A stretch of DNA of 64,000 bases, taken from positions 1-64,000 of the forward strand of contig NZ_RHWX01000013.1 of NCBI RefSeq assembly GCF_003938605.1. Direction: 5' to 3'. Of this stretch, positions 1-8,448 are shown piece after piece (within the stretch, counting starts at the first letter, position 1; each line of letters starts with the position of its first letter). Under the pieces are notes generated by a model that worked only from the letters and a program-made list of their open reading frames with translations, searched no databases and had not been told where the DNA came from. Origin of the DNA: Brevundimonas sp. 357 (GTDB taxonomy: Bacteria > Pseudomonadota > Alphaproteobacteria > Caulobacterales > Caulobacteraceae). The position numbers and the translations under genes were made by a program.

Positions 1-221
1 CCGCTCCTTCCCAGCCAGGGAAATCTCAGCGGAAAACTCTAACGTCCGGTGATCCAGTTTTCGGGGAGCAGATCACTCCGCGTGGAGGAAATTCTCAGGG
101 GCACGTCACAGGCACAAACGGTTGCTGGGCCAGGGCGTCCAGAGCGTCGGCGATCTCAGTAGGGTTCATCATCAATCCAGAGACGGAAATCGATTGCGGT
201 CAGGGCGGCGCGGAAGCGCCG
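1..221. other. Left edge, no gene recognised
   Basis: I see no convincing reading frame, RNA gene or repeat in this stretch. It lies downstream of the Mrr-like gene, which reads leftward and ends at 222. A gene that starts outside the window could end here, but nothing in the sequence shows it. Confidence 0.4.
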
Positions 222-1127
222 TCAGTCCTGGGGCGCGAGGAAATAGACCGGCACCAGCGGCAGGCGACGGCGCGCCTCATCGGCCAGTTTGTCGTAGGTC
301 TCGACCCACAGGGTGACGAAACGGCGTGCGTCGATCAGGGTGACGCGGCGGTTCTCCTGATTGCGGGCGTAGTCCTGAGCGTCCTTGGTGAAGCCGGCCA
401 GGCAAACGTACAGGCCCACATCGCCGTTCGAGAGGGAGGCCAGGAAGGACTTCAAGCCGTCACTATCGACCTTGGACTGCCAGCGCTTCACCTGGACCTT
501 GATGCGCGGTCCAGCGGCGCCAAGCGGATCGGTGAAGGCGATCACATCGACCCCGCCATCCTTGCCCGGCGGCGAGACCCACGGGACGTGATAGCCCATG
601 CCGCGCAGCAGATCGGCCACCATCTCTTGGAACTCGAACGGGTCGCTGGCGTGCAGGAAGGCCGAGATTTCGGCCCAGGCGTGATCCTGCGCGGACTCGA
701 CCGTCACGCTGAGCTTTTCAGCCGCATCCTCGATCGCCTCAGGCTCGACAGCCGGGCTGACCGGCACCGCCGAGGTCGCATCCCTCTCCGCTTTCCAAAT
801 CGCGTACAGGCGGCACGCCTCCTTGTAGAAGGCCTCCGGGTTCACGAAATCGTTGTAGGCTTTCGCGCCCGCGTCGGTGACGGTCCAGACGCCATCGTCC
901 TTGCGCAACCACCCCGCCTTCACGCCGTCCACGGTCGCAAACCGCAGGATCTTCTCGAACCTCTGCCCGCCGGACGGATAGGAACCGGCCTCATAGTCGC
1001 TCAACTTCGTCGCGGATCGGACCAGGTCGATGGCCGCTGACGCGTGCATGCCTTCAGGCTCGGCCATCAGCACTTCGAACAGCTTGCGCAGAAACTCGCC
1101 CGTACGGGCCCGTGTGATATTCGCCAT
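222..1127 (-). CDS. Mrr-like type IV restriction endonuclease
   Basis: Predicted cytoplasmic nuclease of 301 residues. Residues about 1-100 look like the winged-helix Mrr N-terminal domain that reads DNA. After a variable linker (about 112-150), residues about 160-290 form the Mrr catalytic domain of the PD-(D/E)XK fold. The key motifs are visible: a DGGVDVIAF segment around residues 190-197 carrying the metal-binding Asp, and QVK at 212-214 in VQVKRW. Family knowledge: Mrr enzymes cut modified DNA and are common in defence islands; this domain is also used as an effector in other anti-phage systems. The gene reads away from the phosphoesterase-STAND gene, with a 579 bp gap between the two starts. 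The substrate modification cannot be deduced from sequence. Confidence 0.85.
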   Translation of the reverse strand: MANITRARTGEFLRKLFEVLMAEPEGMHASAAIDLVRSATKLSDYEAGSYPSGGQRFEKILRFATVDGVKAGWLRKDDGVWTVTDAGAKAYNDFVNPEAFYKEACRLYAIWKAERDATSAVPVSPAVEPEAIEDAAEKLSVTVESAQDHAWAEISAFLHASDPFEFQEMVADLLRGMGYHVPWVSPPGKDGGVDVIAFTDPLGAAGPRIKVQVKRWQSKVDSDGLKSFLASLSNGDVGLYVCLAGFTKDAQDYARNQENRRVTLIDARRFVTLWVETYDKLADEARRRLPLVPVYFLAPQD

Positions 1128-1706
1128 GACGCCTCCCGTACCGGGCTTAGCCTAACGGCGGGTTGGCGGCCAGAAGACAGCGCGCCACGATCGGAGCCAA
1201 GATAAACTCCCGCTATGGACAGCCACCTCTGTGGTTATTTCTCGCCACCTCGGCGCGGCTGATACGTCCTCGACATCAACATCCCACCGATAAACAAGCC
1301 TTCGACCGGCTCGCCGTATGTCGTCGAACGCGGCTGCGGGCATCATCGCCGCTCCTCCCGTCTCAACGACCAGAGTGAATCAGCGTGCCGCCCTCACGCC
1401 AATTGCCGGACGCCGCGTTTTTCGACGAAATCCGCCAGTTGCGGACATTGGTACCGGCGCGGAAGTGAACATTCTGATTGTGCTCGGCACCGCACACCTT
1501 ACGCGGGTCTGCATCAAAACATCAAATCGCGTTAACGTTCGCGTAGGATTATCGGGAAACCCAGGGACGCGTTTCGGGTGGTTCTTCGCCTTCAGGGGGA
1601 GCAGCGCACCTGCCTCACAACTCTTTGCGCCCCCTCCGAATCAGAGACACTAGCCAATCTAACGTTGATCGGCGCGCGCCAAACGGTCGCTTTCACATCG
1701 GTTTCC
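1128..1706. other. Divergent intergenic region between the Mrr and phosphoesterase-STAND genes
   Basis: This 579 bp stretch separates two divergent starts, so it should contain both promoters. No codon-biased frame stands out. Around 1527-1545 there is a small inverted motif around GTTAAC flanked by CGCG on both sides, which could be an operator. I could not identify a clear -35/-10 pair. Confidence 0.35.
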
Positions 1707-4700
1707 ATGATGAAAAATCGCTTCCTGAACATCCTCCATCTGAGTGATTTTCACCACGCAACCAGTTCGGGAAGCAGCGAAGATGTGGTGGTAACCGCCC
1801 TCGTCGAAGACCTGCGCTCGTTGAGACACACCGAGCTAGCTCCTGACGTGTGCCTGTTCACCGGGGACCTCCTCTACGCTGCCGACGACTGCGCCTACTC
1901 GGACTTCCACGAGATGGTTTTTTCGCGCGTGGCCGAAGCTACCGGCCTTACCAAAGATCGCATGTTCGTCTGCCCTGGAAATCACGATGTCCATCGTGGC
2001 GTGGCTGAGCGTCAGCGCAGTTTTGTAGAGGGTCTCAGAACATCGCCCGACGCAGTCGACGCGATGTCCAAAGCCTACGAGTCCGGGGACTTGGCCAGGT
2101 ACGCAGATGAAGCTTTCAAGAATTACCTTGAGTACGAAAACCGGCTCGACAACGCGTCAACGATTAAGCGATCGAGTCTCATAAGCTTGTACGAAATTCC
2201 CGAGCTCGATCTGCGGCTGGCGGGGATTAACACTGCAACCCTTTCCTTTGGTGGTTTGAAGGGGTTCCCGCGCGATGAGCGCCAACTGCTTATCCCAGAA
2301 GCCTTTCTCTTGAATGGGCCGGAATCACTGTCCCGGTTTAGGCCCGATATCGTTTTCGGCCACCACCCGCCCGCCTCACTGAACCCGGCGCTCGAAAGTC
2401 GCTTTCGCGGTGAACGCCTAGGCCAGGCGCACTTGCATGCCTACGGTCACATGCATGCGCCGAAGCCGGCGACTGCCTTTGAAGACGACAGCGCTCGTAT
2501 GACCAACCAGTCTGGAGCCCTGTTCTACAAATCTCACAAGGAGAAAGACTATAAGGGCTACGCCGTTGTGGTCCTGGACAGAGAGGAACGCATCTACAAG
2601 GTTCATCATCGGTCCTATTATAACGACAGGGTCAAGTTCGACTTGGCGCTTCAGCATTACGACCATGGGACGTACTACTCGTCGCCCGGAGCTCGACAGC
2701 ACTTCTTAACCCACACTCCCCGCTTCAACCGACAAAAGCTGCTGGATTGGTCAGCAGGTGACGGCTTGCAGGCGGTCTCGGAGAAGCTAGAGGCCCACCT
2801 AAAGCGCCTAAGCTTTTTCGGGGAGCCGATTACCCCGAACTTCGAACTTGAAGGCCAAGTGACCTCGCTAACGGCGGAGGTGGGTGCGACACAACGAAGA
2901 GAAGTGAACTCTCTCGATGAGCTTGCTGCCCTTCCGGATCACGTCCTGATCCAGGGACAAACGGAGAGCGGAAAATCCACTGCGCTGTTGATCTGGGCCA
3001 AGCTGAGGTCGACTTGCCCTGGCCCCTACGACCGTGTCCCGGCATACGTTCATTGGGGCGATCTACCGAAGGGTCCGAAAGCCTTTAGTCGCCTCGTTAA
3101 CCGATCCATCGCCCTTCCTGACGGCTTCAGCGCGACCGACTTGCTGCGTCGGGGAGCCTTGGAAGTCCTCATCGACGATTTCGTCGTAACGTCAGAGTCG
3201 GTGGAGTGCCTTCAGGCCGCCGTCACCGAATTCCCGATGACTCGGTTTGTTGTTGCCTACAAAACCAAGGCGATTAGCGAACTGGGATTTGCATCGTTCG
3301 TCCCCGCTGAAATCCCGTTCCTCAGCACACGCGTCATCCAACTCAAGCGTGGTCAAATCCGGGCAATTGTTAAGACAAAGGCAAACCTACCGAAGAGCGA
3401 TGAAGACACCCTGATCCGGGAAATCATGAGGGAGCTTGTTTCCAATAACCTCCCACTGACGGCGTTCACCATCAGTTCGGTCATGGAAATCTATGGGACC
3501 GAGGGCGCTCTAAAGTTCACAAACAAGGCTAATTTTCTAGAGCGCCTAGTCGAGATAAAACTTGAGAAGTTCTCAGAGGGGGACATCAAGGTTGGAGCAT
3601 TTGACTTCAGCAACAAGGTGAGATGTCTTGCTGACATTTCGTACTGGATGGCGACGAATGATAAGTATGTGATCTCAGAAAACGAGGCATTCCAGATCGT
3701 CAAGGATCACATGGATGCACACGGATTTGAGGTAAAGGTAAGAGATCTTCTCGACCATTTCTACAGGTCATCAATTCTAACGGAATCTAACGGCCAAGTT
3801 CGATTTGGATTTATGTGCTTTTTGGAATTTTTCATTTCCAAAAAGATGCTGAACAACAAATCATTTAGAGATTACATTGTCGATAAAGAGAGATACCTAG
3901 AATACCAGAACGAAATCTCTCTTTACTTTGCCCAATCGAGAGAAGACGCTTCTCTACTTGACGAGATTGCAACCCGTATTGGAGAAATCCGCGACCATCT
4001 GGTGTCGAAGCAGATATTTGCGCGAGACGCGGGTTTCTCGCTGGATAAGGTCGTTGTTACGCGGGGCGGTGCCAGTCAGGAAGAGCTTGCTGATTACGAG
4101 CATACCGTGCTCTCGCCACAGCTTTCAGACGAGGATAGAGACCACCTTCTTGACGGCGAAACACCAAAGGACATTGGGGGCCGCCAAGAAGTTTATCGCC
4201 CTAAACTCGATACACCAGAAAGCCAGTGGCTTTATGCGCTCATACTTTATTCATCAATGGTCCGCTCTTGCGATTACCTCCTCAAGTCCGACAAAGAAAG
4301 ACATCTTAACAACGCACTTGAATGCTGGCTAGAATTTTTACAGTTCAGCCTTAACATAATTCCAACACTGGCAGACAAGGGCTACGTAAAGATAGACGAG
4401 GTTGAATACAAAATTCCAGGTCTTATGAATTTGGAAATGCCGGATAGATACCGCGCCCTTCAAGTAATGATGCCCATGGGTGTTTCCAGGATGATTTCTA
4501 ACTATATGAATACGGATAAACTTCGCGCTCAGATAAAATCTGGGGATAGGGTGAGTGAGTCTGGATTTATGTCATTCCTTAGACTCTCTATGCTTATGGA
4601 TCTGTCATATGCTGGCCTGCCGGAGGACATGAAGCCCCTTTTCGAGAACATCAAAGGCAAATCGACTTACGCCGAGTATGTCGCGATCCGAAACGCGGCT

Positions 4701-4886
4701 GAGACGTACACCTACAACCGGCTCGTAGAGGCCGACCGGAAGGAATTCGTTTCGGTGGTTAGTACGGCGATTGCCCGGCTGAAGGCGAAGACAGCCTCTG
4801 GCATCAAAACAGAGGCTTCTAAAGTCACGGCCCGACTTGAGCGGAACCGGCTTCAGATCGTGGCAAAGGAGAAGGGCGGCCAGTAG
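1707..4886 (+). CDS. Calcineurin-like phosphoesterase fused to a STAND-type P-loop NTPase
   Basis: Large two-part protein of 1059 residues, counted from ATG 1707; the frame is open back to 1578 but that part is not protein-like. Residues about 6-300 are a metallophosphoesterase with the full metal-binding set: SDFH (13-16), GD (53-54), GNHD (91-94), GHH (218-220) and GHMH (247-250). Residues about 400-560 are a P-loop NTPase with Walker A GQTESGKST (417-425) and a Walker B-like LIDD (488-491). The remaining 500 or so residues are helical, with no recognised domain, and would be the sensor if this is a STAND protein. Family knowledge: STAND proteins couple a sensor to an effector and include anti-phage Avs proteins. 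The effector role of the phosphoesterase is inference. Nucleotides from about 3480 to 4640 are clearly richer in AT than the neighbours, suggesting transfer. It lies between Mrr and Fic genes. Confidence 0.75.
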   Translation: MMKNRFLNILHLSDFHHATSSGSSEDVVVTALVEDLRSLRHTELAPDVCLFTGDLLYAADDCAYSDFHEMVFSRVAEATGLTKDRMFVCPGNHDVHRGVAERQRSFVEGLRTSPDAVDAMSKAYESGDLARYADEAFKNYLEYENRLDNASTIKRSSLISLYEIPELDLRLAGINTATLSFGGLKGFPRDERQLLIPEAFLLNGPESLSRFRPDIVFGHHPPASLNPALESRFRGERLGQAHLHAYGHMHAPKPATAFEDDSARMTNQSGALFYKSHKEKDYKGYAVVVLDREERIYKVHHRSYYNDRVKFDLALQHYDHGTYYSSPGARQHFLTHTPRFNRQKLLDWSAGDGLQAVSEKLEAHLKRLSFFGEPITPNFELEGQVTSLTAEVGATQRREVNSLDELAALPDHVLIQGQTESGKSTALLIWAKLRSTCPGPYDRVPAYVHWGDLPKGPKAFSRLVNRSIALPDGFSATDLLRRGALEVLIDDFVVTSESVECLQAAVTEFPMTRFVVAYKTKAISELGFASFVPAEIPFLSTRVIQLKRGQIRAIVKTKANLPKSDEDTLIREIMRELVSNNLPLTAFTISSVMEIYGTEGALKFTNKANFLERLVEIKLEKFSEGDIKVGAFDFSNKVRCLADISYWMATNDKYVISENEAFQIVKDHMDAHGFEVKVRDLLDHFYRSSILTESNGQVRFGFMCFLEFFISKKMLNNKSFRDYIVDKERYLEYQNEISLYFAQSREDASLLDEIATRIGEIRDHLVSKQIFARDAGFSLDKVVVTRGGASQEELADYEHTVLSPQLSDEDRDHLLDGETPKDIGGRQEVYRPKLDTPESQWLYALILYSSMVRSCDYLLKSDKERHLNNALECWLEFLQFSLNIIPTLADKGYVKIDEVEYKIPGLMNLEMPDRYRALQVMMPMGVSRMISNYMNTDKLRAQIKSGDRVSESGFMSFLRLSMLMDLSYAGLPEDMKPLFENIKGKSTYAEYVAIRNAAETYTYNRLVEADRKEFVSVVSTAIARLKAKTASGIKTEASKVTARLERNRLQIVAKEKGGQ

Positions 4887-4894
4887 CCCTTTCA

Positions 4895-4939
4895 GGTCAG
4901 GGAACTCGCCAGGGCATGCCCTTGGCGAGATCCCTGACC
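4895..4939 (+). terminator. Long hairpin after the phosphoesterase-STAND gene
   Basis: A nearly perfect inverted repeat begins 8 bases after the stop codon: GGTCAGGGA...CTCGCCA pairs with TGGCGAG...TCCCTGACC around a tiny loop, about 21 base pairs with one mismatch and one bulge. A weaker outer pairing (CCCTTT with AAAGGG) flanks it. There is no run of T, so it may be a processing or mRNA-stabilising structure rather than a classical terminator. Confidence 0.55.
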
Positions 4940-5196
4940 CGAGAAGTCAAAGGGCGTCTCAAATGGGTCGCTCCATGGATTAGGATGACGTGCTCCTGAG
5001 TTTTCATCCAGCGGTGACCAGAGCAGCGTGGGGTGAGTAACTGGCCGGGCCGCGCAGCTTTCATACTGCGCAGCGGGTCGGCCTGTTGCGATCAGACTGG
5101 CGACAAAATCCTCGGGGTGAGGTAGCCGATCGACGCATTGCCCCCAGCGGACGCCGCCAAAGACCGCGATGAGTCACGCGCGGTTTTTGCGCCTCC
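4940..5196. other. Convergent intergenic region, nothing recognised
   Basis: This stretch lies between the 3' ends of the phosphoesterase-STAND gene and the Fic gene. I see no credible gene or repeat beyond the hairpin listed just upstream. Confidence 0.4.
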
Positions 5197-6309
5197 TCAA
5201 GTCGAGAGGTTGTTGCTAGCGAGGCAGTAGCTCGTACTCCGTCCGCCCCCGGCATCCCTCTCTAGAATTCCTCGTTGCATCAGGTCGCTGATGTCCCGCA
5301 ATGCGGTGTCAGACGAAGTCTTCGCCAGCGCCGCCCATTTGGCGTTGGTCAGTTTGCCCTCAAAGCCGTCGAGTAGGCGGTTCAGCACCTTCCTCTGGCG
5401 TTCATTCAGCGGATGATCCACCAAGGCCTCCCAGAAGCGAGCCTTGCGCATGACGCTGGCCAGAATCGTCTCGGCGCCGTCGAAGGCGCGGTCGAGACAG
5501 GCGATGAACCAGAGCAGCCAAGCGGTGACGTCCAGATCGCCTTTCTGGGTCGCTTCCAGCATTTCGTAGTAGGCCTTCCGCTCCGCACGGATCTGGGCGG
5601 ACATGCTGTAGAACCGCTGAGAGGTGCCTTCAGCGCGAGCCAGGGCGAGGTCCGCGATGGCCCGGGCGATGCGGCCATTGCCGTCGTCGAAGGGGTGATT
5701 GGTGACGAACCACAGGTGGGCGACCCCGGCCTTCAGCACCGGGTCGGGCGTGGCGGTCTCAAACCAGTGCAAGAAGGCCATCATTTCGGCGTCGAGACGG
5801 TCGGCGGACGGAGCTTCGTAGTGGACGCGCTCGCGCCCAATCGGACCGGACACCACTTGCATCGGGTCACCCTCTGGCGTCCGCCAAGCCCCGACGGTAA
5901 TCCGGCTCATACCGCTGCGCCCAGTCGGGAACAGCGCAGCGTGCCAACCGAACAGGCGGTCGGCCGTGAGCGGCTGAGCATAGTTCTGAGTGGCGTCGAG
6001 CATCATCTCGACGACGCCCTCGACATCGCGATCCGCAGGAACCAGACCGACGACGTCCATGCCCAGGCGGCGGGCGATGGAGGAGCGAACCTGTTCGCGG
6101 TCAAGGACTTCACCCTCGATCTCACTGGACTTCAACACGTCCTCGGTCAGGGTGCGGAGGACGGCCTCTTCACGAAGCGCAAAGCCCAAAGCCTCCATCC
6201 GCCCGATCAGCCGGCCCTGGCGATGGCGCACAGCGGCAAGCGGCTGGGCAAGGGCGCTGTCGTCCCAAGTCAGGTTTGGCCAGTCGGCCAGTTCGTGAAT
6301 ATAGGTCAT
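5197..6309 (-). CDS. Fic-family protein AMPylase with N-terminal inhibitory helix
   Basis: Protein of 370 residues. The Fic core carries the canonical loop HPFDDGNGR at 205-213, whose His is the catalytic base and whose Asp binds metal; the family transfers AMP (or another phosphate-containing group) from a nucleotide to a target hydroxyl. SSEIEG at 61-66 fits the class II inhibitory motif (S/T)xxxE(G/N), so the enzyme is expected to be self-inhibited by its N-terminal helix. The first 50 residues resemble the DUF4172-type extension and the last 60 look like a winged helix (residues about 305-360). No separate antitoxin gene is adjacent, consistent with built-in inhibition. Four copies of ATTYRCCGCA lie directly upstream of the start codon and may be autoregulatory. 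Target unknown. Confidence 0.88.
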   Translation of the reverse strand: MTYIHELADWPNLTWDDSALAQPLAAVRHRQGRLIGRMEALGFALREEAVLRTLTEDVLKSSEIEGEVLDREQVRSSIARRLGMDVVGLVPADRDVEGVVEMMLDATQNYAQPLTADRLFGWHAALFPTGRSGMSRITVGAWRTPEGDPMQVVSGPIGRERVHYEAPSADRLDAEMMAFLHWFETATPDPVLKAGVAHLWFVTNHPFDDGNGRIARAIADLALARAEGTSQRFYSMSAQIRAERKAYYEMLEATQKGDLDVTAWLLWFIACLDRAFDGAETILASVMRKARFWEALVDHPLNERQRKVLNRLLDGFEGKLTNAKWAALAKTSSDTALRDISDLMQRGILERDAGGGRSTSYCLASNNLST

Positions 6310-6409
6310 ATTTGCCGCACCTTATGCGGTGAATGTGGACATTATTCGCCGCAAGGACAAGACTCAATCAACGCAACATTTGCAGGGAATATCGCAAACA
6401 TTCGCCGCA
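6310..6409 (-). promoter_or_regulatory. Cluster of ATTYRCCGCA sites upstream of fic
   Basis: Four copies of one decamer lie in the 100 bases before the Fic start codon: ATTTGCCGCA at 6310-6319, its inverted form TGCGGTGAAT at 6325-6334, and ATTCGCCGCA at 6344-6353 and 6400-6409. The first two form a palindrome that abuts the start codon. Binding by a regulator, possibly the C-terminal winged helix of Fic itself, is an inference; the repetition is directly visible. Confidence 0.55.
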
Positions 6410-6418
6410 AGGCCCCGA

Positions 6419-7156
6419 TCAGGCCGCGAGGCGTGTGGCTTCGCAGTGCAGAGCGATAGACACGCCTCTCTCTGCAAGCGGGCGACCGACAAGGTCTTTC
6501 AGCCGACCGAATGCGGTAGGACTGGAGCAGACGATGAGCTGGCCGTCGGGCTCCCATCTGGCGCGATCCAGATAGCTCACCGTCGCAGCTTCACCCACGA
6601 TCTGAACGACCGCCTGTCGGATGTCAGCCTGAACGAACGGAGCACCCCGCGCCGGCGTCCCTGCGCTGCCGTCCGACTGACGGTTTGTCGCGACGCGAAA
6701 TTTTTTAATGGGGTCATAAAGGTATTGTCGGTCATCGGTGACCGGTTTTCGTGTCGCCAATGTCCAGTTTCCTGGCGCTTGAGCGGTCACCTGTGACCGG
6801 TTTTTGCGGGTTTGAGCGGTCACGGATGACCGCTTTTGCGGCGCCTCAACCACCTCACCGGGCATGATTGCGCGGCAGATGTTGGTACGACCACGCCCAC
6901 GGCGGACCTCGACCTCTAGGTAATCGGCGGCTTGAAGCTCGTCGAGGAGGCGGCGCAATTGGCGGGGACTGACCCCAAGACTGGTCGCCATGCTCTCCTG
7001 GCCACGCCAGGCACCGCCTTCGCAGGGGTTCAGGTCGTGGAGGATAAACCCCGCGACGGCCTTGGCCGGGAGGCTGATCGTGGGATCGCTGGCGATCCGC
7101 TGATGCCAGGCCAGTTTCTCGGCCACGAAGTTTTCGGGATCGAGACGGCGGCTCAT
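6419..7156 (-). CDS. Winged-helix/DnaA-N-like replication-type protein
   Basis: Protein of 245 residues. I start it at ATG 7156 because GGAGG lies 7 bases upstream; a TTG two codons earlier is less likely. Residues about 26-93 form a helix-turn-helix domain (SMATSLGVSPRQLRRLLDEL is the recognition region). Residues about 176-238 resemble the DnaA N-terminal domain. The linker holds two 11-residue repeats, RSSVTAQTRKN and RSQVTAQAPGN (residues about 109-130). Such proteins occur in plasmids and integrated elements as replication initiators or regulators; the exact role here is inferred. It is the last gene before the tRNA-like attachment sequence. The DNA of the linker contains three palindromes that may be its own binding sites. 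Confidence 0.6.
   Translation of the reverse strand: MSRRLDPENFVAEKLAWHQRIASDPTISLPAKAVAGFILHDLNPCEGGAWRGQESMATSLGVSPRQLRRLLDELQAADYLEVEVRRGRGRTNICRAIMPGEVVEAPQKRSSVTAQTRKNRSQVTAQAPGNWTLATRKPVTDDRQYLYDPIKKFRVATNRQSDGSAGTPARGAPFVQADIRQAVVQIVGEAATVSYLDRARWEPDGQLIVCSSPTAFGRLKDLVGRPLAERGVSIALHCEATRLAA
6730..6831. repeat. Three GGTCA-N4-TGACC palindromes inside the replication-type gene
   Basis: Exact copies of GGTCA-N4-TGACC occur at 6730-6743, 6785-6798 and 6818-6831. The last two sit 33 bases apart in a direct repeat that keeps the reading frame; the first is 55 bases from the second. The middle copy is a perfect GGTCAC-CT-GTGACC palindrome. They look like binding sites for a dimeric DNA-binding protein. 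With only three irregular copies this is not a CRISPR array. Confidence 0.65.
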
Positions 7157-7236
7157 CGGCAAGCCTCCGGCGTTGCGACCGAACCGAGCAGGGCGTAGAA
7201 TCCCTGTGGCCTTGAGTGTTGTGCCAAGCCCATTCG

Positions 7237-7272
7237 AACCCCGCCAAGCGCTGCAACGCTGGCGGGGTTTTT
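7237..7272 (+). terminator. Intrinsic terminator reading against the replication-type gene
   Basis: On the + strand, AACCCCGCCAAGCG pairs with CGCTGGCGGGGTT and is followed by TTTTTCGC. No protein-coding gene reads into it from the left on this strand, so it would end an antisense transcript covering the start of the opposite gene. The same hairpin lies in the leader of that gene's mRNA. Confidence 0.55.
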
Positions 7273-7388
7273 CGCGGCCAAGATGTCTCCCGCTGGGTTA
7301 GCCAAACGGGGAAAATCCTCAAGGATTTCAGTATAGGGGCTACACCCCGTTAGACGCATCAAGGTTTTGGATTTACAAGAAAAAACGA

Positions 7389-7406
7389 GTTCCTCTCTGT
7401 CCGCCA
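7389..7406 (+). other. Possible attR: tRNA-Ser 3'-end-like sequence
   Basis: GTTCCTCTCTGTCCGCCA matches the acceptor stem and CCA end expected of a serine tRNA, but no tRNA body precedes it. Integrases commonly use tRNA 3' ends and leave such a copy at the far border. Its orientation predicts the element to the left and native chromosome to the right, matching the change in gene content here. The intact tRNA and integrase would lie left of the window. Confidence 0.45.
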
Positions 7407-7752
7407 CACCATCGCCATTTCTCCCATTTTCAGTCCGTTACCATTCGATTTGGCTGACTTCCCAGCCTGGCTGACCAAAGCTTGTGCGTGTTGCATGTCG
7501 CCAATCATAGCGAAAGCGTCTTGCGTCAGCAGCCGCTGATCCCCGCCTGCGCACCTCATTCTTTCGAACCTCGGTGAGAACGTCCCCGCCTTCTCGTCTG
7601 GAGACGCCTCATCATCGCGGACGCGCCCATCGACAAGAACAGCCGCGGCCGCCCTCCGGAGGGACATGCGCGTGACCATGTTGCAGGCAAGCCTCCTCGT
7701 TGACATGCGCGCGCGCCTGAAAGAACGACGTCACTGCTGGGAAACAAAATCC
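7407..7752. other. Junction region without a recognised gene
   Basis: About 345 bases between the putative attachment site and the TM2 gene. Open frames exist on the minus strand but have no recognisable protein features. The promoter of the TM2 gene should be in the right part. Confidence 0.4.
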
Positions 7753-8202
7753 ATGACGAACAGCCCGTTGAGCGCCGACGCCCAGGCGATTATGACCTTC
7801 GAGGCCAACAAGAAATCGGCTGGCGTCGCGTATTTGTTGTGGTTCCTCGCCGGCGGCTTCGGCGGGCACCGCTTCTACATCGGCCGCACAGGCTCCGCCG
7901 TGACCCAATTGCTCCTGTCGTTTTTCGGCTGGACCACGATTTGGTTTCTAGGTTTTGGGCTGCTTTTCCTCATCCCGCTCGGAATCTGGTTGCTCATCGA
8001 CCTCTTCACGTTGGGCGGCATGGTGGCTGAGCACAATAACACGCTCATGCAACGCCTGAACTCCAGCCCCGCACCGCGCGCCGCGTCCGTTGATGAACTG
8101 GCCAAGTACGCAGCGCTGCGTGACAGCGGCGCCATTTCCGGCGATGAGTATGAAGTTCAGAAGCGCCGCCTGCTGGACGTACCGGCCGCCGTGACGCCGT
8201 AG
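7753..8202 (+). CDS. TM2-domain membrane protein with C-terminal SHOCT-like motif
   Basis: Membrane protein of 149 residues, starting at ATG 7753 (the frame is open upstream but not protein-like). Residues about 20-92 are a TM2 domain: two hydrophobic helices, the first containing the signature GGFGGHRFYIGR (34-45). Residues about 113-141 match the short C-terminal oligomerisation motif SHOCT, with the pattern LRDSGAIS..EYE.QKRRLL. The family has no settled biochemical function; TM2 proteins sit in the inner membrane with both ends probably cytoplasmic. It is the first gene right of the presumed island border and has no obvious operon partner. Confidence 0.85.
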   Translation: MTNSPLSADAQAIMTFEANKKSAGVAYLLWFLAGGFGGHRFYIGRTGSAVTQLLLSFFGWTTIWFLGFGLLFLIPLGIWLLIDLFTLGGMVAEHNNTLMQRLNSSPAPRAASVDELAKYAALRDSGAISGDEYEVQKRRLLDVPAAVTP

Positions 8203-8448
8203 GACGTGACATTCGACCAAGCGCCGACGTTACACGGTTCACCGCCCGTTCACGATCAGACGAAGGCTCCGCTGGACCGGCGCGTTTCCGGCACGGCTGG
8301 CCAGAGTATCTTTTCTTGCCCGCCAAGATAATGAAACTTAACGCTGATTCACGATGGCGTTTAAGCGCCCGCTAAGGCTGTCTGATCGGCGAGCGTTAAG
8401 AGCCCCTCCCTTATGGTCCTGTTGCAATCAGGAGCCCATGAGGACGCC
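8203..8448 (+). promoter_or_regulatory. Upstream region of the first pilin-like gene with inverted TTAA motifs
   Basis: CTTAACGC at 8337-8344 and GCGTTAAG at 8393-8400 form an inverted pair, and GCGTTTAAGCG lies between them. They could be regulator sites for the gene at 8449. No gene is seen in this region. Confidence 0.3.

Noticed and set aside
6781-6840. Direct 33-base repeat that might suggest a CRISPR unit
   Set aside because: Only two adjacent units, no spacers, inside a reading frame, and no cas genes.
7231-7245. GGTTCGAAT on the minus strand, like a tRNA T-loop
   Set aside because: The flanking bases cannot form a T-stem and no other tRNA arm is present.
7359-7706. 115-codon frame over the attachment-like sequence
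   Set aside because: No protein features; part of it is the reverse complement of the tRNA-like end, a known source of false genes.
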